Below, piece after piece: positions 60,062 to 64,000 of a DNA stretch of 64,000 nt; the first letter of the stretch is position 1; each line of letters starts with the position of its first letter. Origin of the DNA: JANQKX01 sp039028695 (GTDB lineage: Bacteria > Pseudomonadota > Alphaproteobacteria > Kiloniellales > Kiloniellaceae); assembly GCA_039028695.1 (NCBI GenBank), contig JBCCHN010000002.1, forward strand, positions 1 through 64,000, given 5' to 3'. A model generated the notes under the pieces. It made no database searches, had not been told where the DNA came from, and saw only the letters and a list, made by a program, of their open reading frames with translations. The translations under genes were made by a program, and so were the position numbers.

Positions 60062-60370
60062 ATGCCGATTAGTACCCTTTTTGCCATCCCTTCCTTTGAT
60101 GTTCGCGCACCTGTGGAGGGCCGTGCGGACCGCGGGCAGCATCCAAGCGATCCGGCGGCCGAAGCCATGCGGCGTCATCGCCAAAAGTACGATGGAGCGC
60201 TCGGGCGTCAAGCCAAGGCAACAGCCCTTCCAGGCTTTGATCCGGTGTCGCCGGCAATCCGGCCGATTGATTCGGAAGGCAAAATTATATCAGGGACACT
60301 TAAAGAATCCAATAAAATGGAACGTTCAGAGGATCAAATGCGGAGCATGGCTGCTCTTTGGGCCTACTAA
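60062..60370 (+). CDS. Unknown 102-residue protein behind a SAM-II-like riboswitch
   Basis: 102 residues from the ATG at 60062, which is preceded by an ideal ribosome-binding site (GGAGGAGGT, 4 bases spacing); an ATG 15 bases earlier in the same frame has none. No family is recognised and there is no signal peptide or membrane segment. The protein starts MPISTLFAIPSFDVR, is rich in Arg, Pro, Ala and Asp in the middle, and ends MRSMAALWAY. It sits alone between the riboswitch-like leader and a terminator at 60380-60416, so the unit is one riboswitch with one small gene. The following CysH-family gene lies outside this terminated unit. Confidence 0.65.
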   Translation: MPISTLFAIPSFDVRAPVEGRADRGQHPSDPAAEAMRRHRQKYDGALGRQAKATALPGFDPVSPAIRPIDSEGKIISGTLKESNKMERSEDQMRSMAALWAY

Positions 60371-60379
60371 TCCGAACAT

Positions 60380-60416
60380 GGCCCATCGAGTCGGTTTTGT
60401 TCGATGGCCTTTATTT
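60380..60416 (+). terminator. Rho-independent terminator before cysH
   Basis: GGCCCATCGA (60380-60389) pairs with TCGATGGCC (60401-60409) around an 11-base loop, with one bulged base, followed by TTTATTT. Separates the small riboswitch-controlled gene from the CysH-family gene. Confidence 0.75.
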
Positions 60417-60432
60417 GATCAAGAGTAAAGTC

Positions 60433-61224
60433 ATGTCCCCTTTTCAATATGCCAGTGCAGCCCCTGCGGACACGTTGCCGGAATCCGATGATCGCGCGTT
60501 GGAGGCTCGCGTGGAGGCTCTGAACGAGTTTTATGCCGGTTCATCCCCGAAAGAGATCATTCAAGGCGTGGTTTGCCAGGACTTTCCTGGCGGTATCGCG
60601 GCGGTGTCGTCTTTTGGCGCTGAATCCGCGGTTCTTTTGTATTTTATTGCCCAGGTGGCGCCTGATTTGCCGGTGCTGTTTTTGGACACAGGCAAGCACT
60701 TTCCCGAGACTTTGGCCTATCGGGATCTTTTGATCGGCCACTTGGGCTTGCGTGCCGTTCAGAGCCTGAGTCCGTCGGATCTTCATCTTCGCATTTGGGA
60801 TCCCGACGGCGAGCTTTGGCGGAATGATCCGGATGCCTGTTGCCACGTCAGGAAGGTGGCGCCTTTGGATCAGGCCCTAGAGCCTTTTCAGGCTTGGATC
60901 AGCGGTCGCAAGCGTTTTCACGGCGGCGATCGCATCGAGGTTGAGGTTTTTGACGTGGTGGACGGCCGCATTCAGGTTAACCCACTGGCGGGCCTGTCCT
61001 CTCGAGAGATCCAAGCGATCATGAAGCGGGAAGGCCTGCCGCGGCACCCCCTTTTTGCCGCGGGCTACCAGTCCATCGGATGCGCCACCTGCACCAAGCG
61101 GTGTACCACTGGAGAAGGGCATCGCGATGGGCGCTGGTCGGGTCAGGCGAAAAGCGAATGTGGGATTCACAAGACCCGTTGGGTGCAAAGGGCGCCAGCG
61201 CAAGGCGACCTGGCTCAGTCGTAG
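60433..61224 (+). CDS. cysH: Adenylylsulfate/phosphoadenylylsulfate reductase (CysH family)
   Basis: 263 residues from the ATG at 60433; the open frame to 60358 runs through the terminator and is unlikely. Reduces APS (or PAPS) to sulfite in assimilation. The substrate site is AAVSSFGAESAVLLYFIAQV near 50-70, and DTGKHFPETLAYRDLL follows. A CCHVRK pair near 137 and CATCTKRC near 223 give the four cysteines of an APS-type [4Fe-4S] cluster, and the redox-active cysteine lies in AKSECGIHK near 246. The four-cysteine set favours APS over PAPS as substrate. No ribosome-binding site is strong. Sits behind the terminator of the riboswitch unit; its own promoter is not obvious. Confidence 0.9.
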   Translation: MSPFQYASAAPADTLPESDDRALEARVEALNEFYAGSSPKEIIQGVVCQDFPGGIAAVSSFGAESAVLLYFIAQVAPDLPVLFLDTGKHFPETLAYRDLLIGHLGLRAVQSLSPSDLHLRIWDPDGELWRNDPDACCHVRKVAPLDQALEPFQAWISGRKRFHGGDRIEVEVFDVVDGRIQVNPLAGLSSREIQAIMKREGLPRHPLFAAGYQSIGCATCTKRCTTGEGHRDGRWSGQAKSECGIHKTRWVQRAPAQGDLAQS

Positions 61225-61955
61225 CTTACCTCGGTGAGGTAAAGGCCATGAGCCGTCGCGCTGGGGCCGGCCTTCCGTCGATCCCGGCTGGTCAGGACCT
61301 CTCCCATCATTTCCGGCGGCCATTTCCCCTGCCCCACCCAGGCCAGGGAGCCAACCATGTTCCGCACCTGGTGATAGAGGAAGGAGCGGGCAGCGGCGAT
61401 GATAGAAATCTCATCTCCTTCCCGCGTGACCTCTAACTTATCCAGCGTCTTCATCGGCGAGCGGGCCTGGCAGTCCGCGGCCCGAAAGGCGCTGAAGTCG
61501 TGATGCCCTAAAAGAAGATCGGCGCCGGCCTGCATGGCCCGGGTATTCAAGGCTTTGGGCACGAACCAGGCGCGGCCATGATCTAAGGCGAGCGGCGCCC
61601 GGCGGTTGACGATGCGATAGAGATAGGCCCGCCGCGTGGCGGAAAAGCGGGCATGAAAGTCCTCGTCCACGGCCTCGGCAGTCAGGACCGCAACGGGATG
61701 GGGCTTGAGGTGAAAGTTCAGGGCGTCGCGCACCCGCTGTCCATTGCTGTCCTTTGCCAGGTCCAGGTGGGCGACCTGGCCGGTGGCATGAACCCCCGCA
61801 TCGGTGCGGCCCGAGCCTTGAACTGTCGCTGCCTCGCCGCTAAAGGCCAAAACGGCATCTTCCAGCGCGGCCTGGACCGAGGGGCCGTTGTCCTGGCGCT
61901 GCCAGCCGACGAAGGGGCCGCCGTCATATTCGATGGTCAGCTTGTAGCGGGTCAT
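61215..61955 (-). CDS. truA: tRNA pseudouridine synthase A
   Basis: 246-residue enzyme making pseudouridine at positions 38-40 of tRNAs. The start YKLTIEYDGGPFVGWQRQ is diagnostic, and the catalytic Asp lies in GRTDAGVHATGQVAHLDL near 50-67. A second conserved stretch is FRAADCQARSPMKTLDKLEVTREGDEISI near 155 (in parts), and the C-terminus has SFLYHQVRNMVGSLAWVGQGK. It overlaps the end of fmt by 4 bases, giving a coupled def-fmt-truA set, and its 3' end overlaps the stop of the CysH-family gene by about 10 bases (convergent). Confidence 0.97.
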   Translation of the reverse strand: MTRYKLTIEYDGGPFVGWQRQDNGPSVQAALEDAVLAFSGEAATVQGSGRTDAGVHATGQVAHLDLAKDSNGQRVRDALNFHLKPHPVAVLTAEAVDEDFHARFSATRRAYLYRIVNRRAPLALDHGRAWFVPKALNTRAMQAGADLLLGHHDFSAFRAADCQARSPMKTLDKLEVTREGDEISIIAAARSFLYHQVRNMVGSLAWVGQGKWPPEMMGEVLTSRDRRKAGPSATAHGLYLTEVSYD

Positions 61956-62917
61956 TCCGGCTGCTCGCCCAACGGAGGACCCAGTTGCATACCGGGGCGC
62001 AGGTCGGTGCCGCGCAGGAAAGCTTCCGCCGACATGGCTCCCTTGCCGGCCCGTTGCACCCGCAGCAGGCGCAAGGCCTGTCCGTCGCCGCAGGCCACCG
62101 TCAAGCGATTATCCAAGAGATGGCCGGGTGCACCTTTGCCCTGAACAACGGCGGCCTCTAAGACCTTAATCCGGCCGGGTTGCTTTTTCGTCCCCAGGGC
62201 GCCGCAGGCTGTCCAGGCGCCCGGCCAGGGGGCGAATGCGCGGACCTGGCGCTCCAAGTGGGTTGCGGGCCAGGTCCAGTTCAGGCCGGTTTCCGACTTC
62301 GAAATTTTCTCGGCGTAGGTGACGCCCTCGCCCGCTTGGGGCCGCGGCGTGGGGGCGGTCCCTTCGTTTAGAGCGGTCAAGACCTCAACGATCATTTCCG
62401 CGCCCAGGTCGGCAAGGCGGTCATGCAGGCTGCCCCCCGTTTCATCGGCGCTAATGGGCAGGGCGCTCTGTTTGTGGACCGCCCCTGTATCCAGGCCCTT
62501 GTCCATCTGCATGATGGAGATACCACTTTCGGGGTCGCCGGCCAAAAGGGCGCGCTGAATGGGGGCGGCCCCCCGCCAGCGGGGCAAAAGGGAAGCATGA
62601 ATGTTGAGACAGCCCAACCGGGGCGCGGCCAAGATCGCTTCGGGCAAGAGCAGGCCATAAGCCACCACAACCGCCACGTCCGCGGCTAGGTCTTTAAAGG
62701 CGGTTTGCGCTTCCGGATCCTTTAGGGAGGCGGGCGTGCAAACCGCCCAGCCTTGCGTCTCGGCAAAGGCCTGGACCGGACTCGGCCGGTCCTTTTGGCC
62801 CCGTCCCGCGGGGCGGGGAGGCTGGCAATAGACCGCAGCGATTTCGTGACCCGCTTCGGCCAGGGCGGCCAGGGCCTTGACGGAAAAATCAGGCGTTCCC
62901 ATGAAAATGATGCGCAT
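61952..62917 (-). CDS. fmt: Methionyl-tRNA formyltransferase
   Basis: 321 residues from the ATG at 62917, with GGGGGGCG upstream; the frame to 62932 adds five residues. Formylates initiator Met-tRNA. Motifs are MRIIFMGTPDFSVKALAALA, PEAILAAPRLGCLNIHASLLPRWRGAAPIQRALLAGD (in parts) near 98-130 with the catalytic His and Asn, and MDKGLDTGAV near 140. Complete to the C-terminal OB-like domain. Second gene of the def-fmt-truA operon, 21 bases behind def. Confidence 0.97.
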   Translation of the reverse strand: MRIIFMGTPDFSVKALAALAEAGHEIAAVYCQPPRPAGRGQKDRPSPVQAFAETQGWAVCTPASLKDPEAQTAFKDLAADVAVVVAYGLLLPEAILAAPRLGCLNIHASLLPRWRGAAPIQRALLAGDPESGISIMQMDKGLDTGAVHKQSALPISADETGGSLHDRLADLGAEMIVEVLTALNEGTAPTPRPQAGEGVTYAEKISKSETGLNWTWPATHLERQVRAFAPWPGAWTACGALGTKKQPGRIKVLEAAVVQGKGAPGHLLDNRLTVACGDGQALRLLRVQRAGKGAMSAEAFLRGTDLRPGMQLGPPLGEQPE

Positions 62918-62938
62918 TGGGACGCCCCCCAAAGGTTC

Positions 62939-63475
62939 TTAGGCGGTTGCGTATTTCGCGATGGGGCGCTGGGCTTTTTTGGCCTTGGTCAGGCGGCGCA
63001 AGATCATGCTGCGTTTGAGCGAACTGATGTGGTCGACAAAGAGGATGCCGTTCAAATGGTCGATTTCGTGTTGAATGCAGGTCGCCAAAAGACCGTCCGC
63101 CGCCATCTCCTGGGTTTGATTGTCCCGATCCAGGTAACGCAGAGTAACCTCGGCAGGCCGCTCCACCTCGCTGTAATGCTCCGGCAGGGACAAACAGCCT
63201 TCCTCATAACGGGCCATTTCCTCGGATGCGCTGGTCACCTCCGGATTGGCCAGGCACAAGGGCTCTCGTTCGTCGTCTTTGGCGCTCACATCGACCACGA
63301 TGACCCGCTTGAGCACCCCAATCTGAGGCGCCGCCAGGCCGATGCCGGGGGCCGCATACATGGTTTCGAGCATGTCGTCCATCAGCTTGCGCAGCTCATC
63401 GTCCACCGCCTCGACGGGCTGGCAAACTTTTTTCAGCCGCGGGTCCGGCGCGGTGATGATGGGCAAGATGGCCAT
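62939..63475 (-). CDS. def: Peptide deformylase
   Basis: 178-residue metalloenzyme removing the formyl group from nascent peptides. The three family motifs are GIGLAAPQIG near 44-53, EEGCLSLPE near 91-99 (Cys ligand) and QHEIDHLNG near 134-142 (two His ligands and catalytic Glu). The N-terminus has ITAPDPRLKKVCQPV, and a Lys/Arg-rich helical tail ends the protein as in many alphaproteobacterial forms. It heads the leftward def-fmt-truA operon and is divergent from rmuC. Confidence 0.97.
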   Translation of the reverse strand: MAILPIITAPDPRLKKVCQPVEAVDDELRKLMDDMLETMYAAPGIGLAAPQIGVLKRVIVVDVSAKDDEREPLCLANPEVTSASEEMARYEEGCLSLPEHYSEVERPAEVTLRYLDRDNQTQEMAADGLLATCIQHEIDHLNGILFVDHISSLKRSMILRRLTKAKKAQRPIAKYATA

Positions 63476-63668
63476 GGGATCCTAGGGCGTCTTTGCAAAT
63501 TTAGCAGAGTCAATCTCTTACGCTGCTTAGGTATTGATTTGTCCCCGCAGCGTCAAGGGATCTGGGGCACAGACTGGCGGATTCCTTCTTTCCAAAAGGT
63601 AATCCGGCTGGACTAGACTCGAGCTTTTGTGTCTAGGATGAGGGCAGAAATCAGGGAGTCAGTTGGGA

Positions 63669-64000
63669 ATGGAATGGGTCGCCCTTGCCGCGTTGATTGT
63701 CGCCGTCTTGGCCGCGGTCGCGGTGATGGTATGGATAAAGCAGAGTGCCAAGGACCGTGTTGATCTGGCCCGGGATACTCAAGCTCGGGATGACCATGCT
63801 TGGTCGGAATTGGCGGGTCGGCTCAGCCAATTGGCGGAGAGCCAAGCGGCCCAGCAGGTGAGCCTCAACGAAAGGCTCCAATCGCAAGAACGGGCCTTGG
63901 CCAAGGCATTGGACGAGCGGTTGGGAGATTTTTCCACGAAGGTCAGCCAACGTCTGCAAACCTCGGCGGAGCAAAGCCAGACCACCCTGACGGACCTGCG
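63669..64000 (+). CDS. rmuC: DNA recombination protein RmuC, partial
   Basis: First 110 codons of a gene running off the window. The N-terminus is a membrane anchor (WVALAALIVAVLAAVAVMVWI, about 3-23), followed by a long coiled coil rich in Gln, Glu, Ala and Leu (AWSELAGRLSQLAESQAAQQ, LQSQERALAKALDERLGDFSTK, in parts), the layout of RmuC. The nuclease-fold domain expected further on lies outside the window. RmuC limits recombination at inverted repeats. Placement divergent from def agrees with the rmuC-def-fmt arrangement in alphaproteobacteria. Confidence 0.85.
   Translation, partial: MEWVALAALIVAVLAAVAVMVWIKQSAKDRVDLARDTQARDDHAWSELAGRLSQLAESQAAQQVSLNERLQSQERALAKALDERLGDFSTKVSQRLQTSAEQSQTTLTDL

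Overview
The window reads as chromosomal DNA of an alphaproteobacterium, most likely of the order Rhodospirillales or a close relative. Gene sets such as hemW-rdgB-rph next to hrcA-grpE, dnaK-dnaJ-dapB, fdxA-carD, DUF1150-hsp20, DUF2244 and truA-fmt-def, and an RpoH-type promoter of the alphaproteobacterial form (CTTG-N17-CTTATAT), support this. The sequence is GC-rich by eye, except for a more AT-rich accessory segment at about 14.8-17.9 kb and the promoter regions near 35.4 kb and 51.8 kb. Genus and habitat cannot be fixed from the sequence alone; the vanadium haloperoxidase and DUF3179 gene would fit a marine organism.

Layout. 0-6.3 kb: leftward sirB1-like (partial), BON lipoprotein, yraN and rsmI, a rightward LpoA-like lipoprotein, then leftward hemW-rdgB-rph. 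6.5-13.8 kb: heat-shock block hrcA-grpE, alkB and a small membrane protein on the other strand, dnaK-dnaJ, then dapB. 14.0-20.3 kb: DUF2244 gene followed by an accessory region holding an orphan zinc-ribbon protein, a dead tyrosine recombinase, a two-gene operon with a 2TM protein, a LysE exporter, and one complete DUF3179 gene plus two broken copies of its 3' end. 20.5-29.0 kb: nth, M23 peptidase, lipoprotein, bactofilin, EI24 protein, PfkB kinase, typA, AmpG-like MFS. 29.0-35.3 kb: DUF1150, hsp20 under an RpoH promoter and an apparent ROSE RNA thermometer, then a type I secretion set (HlyD plus two ABC proteins). 35.7-49.7 kb: maeB, agmatinase, DUF938, TerB, fdxA, carD, a pseudo-phosphatase, a 2OG oxygenase, DUF1801, ureidoglycolate lyase family, rpoH, M48 protease, thermonuclease, proline iminopeptidase. 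50.0-57.5 kb: vanadium haloperoxidase, tRNA-Arg(CCT) with a tandem tail of tRNA-derived 66-bp repeats, acyl-CoA dehydrogenase with a kinase-like partner, RidA, a broken agmatinase, a Tag-like glycosylase and a PAS protein. 57.8-64 kb: dapD-dapE, a SAM-II-like riboswitch with an orphan small gene and terminator, a CysH-family reductase, truA-fmt-def, and the start of rmuC.

How it fits together. The window holds much of the heat-shock network (RpoH, HrcA, GrpE, DnaK, DnaJ, Hsp20), with RpoH promoters visible upstream of dnaK and hsp20. Three lysine-pathway genes (dapB, dapD, dapE), translation and RNA maturation genes (rsmI, rph, truA, fmt, def, typA) and DNA repair genes (alkB, nth, Tag-like, rmuC) make up most of the core content. 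The least explained parts are the accessory region at 14.7-18.9 kb, the repeats behind tRNA-Arg at 52.2 kb, and the riboswitch-controlled orphan gene at 60 kb.
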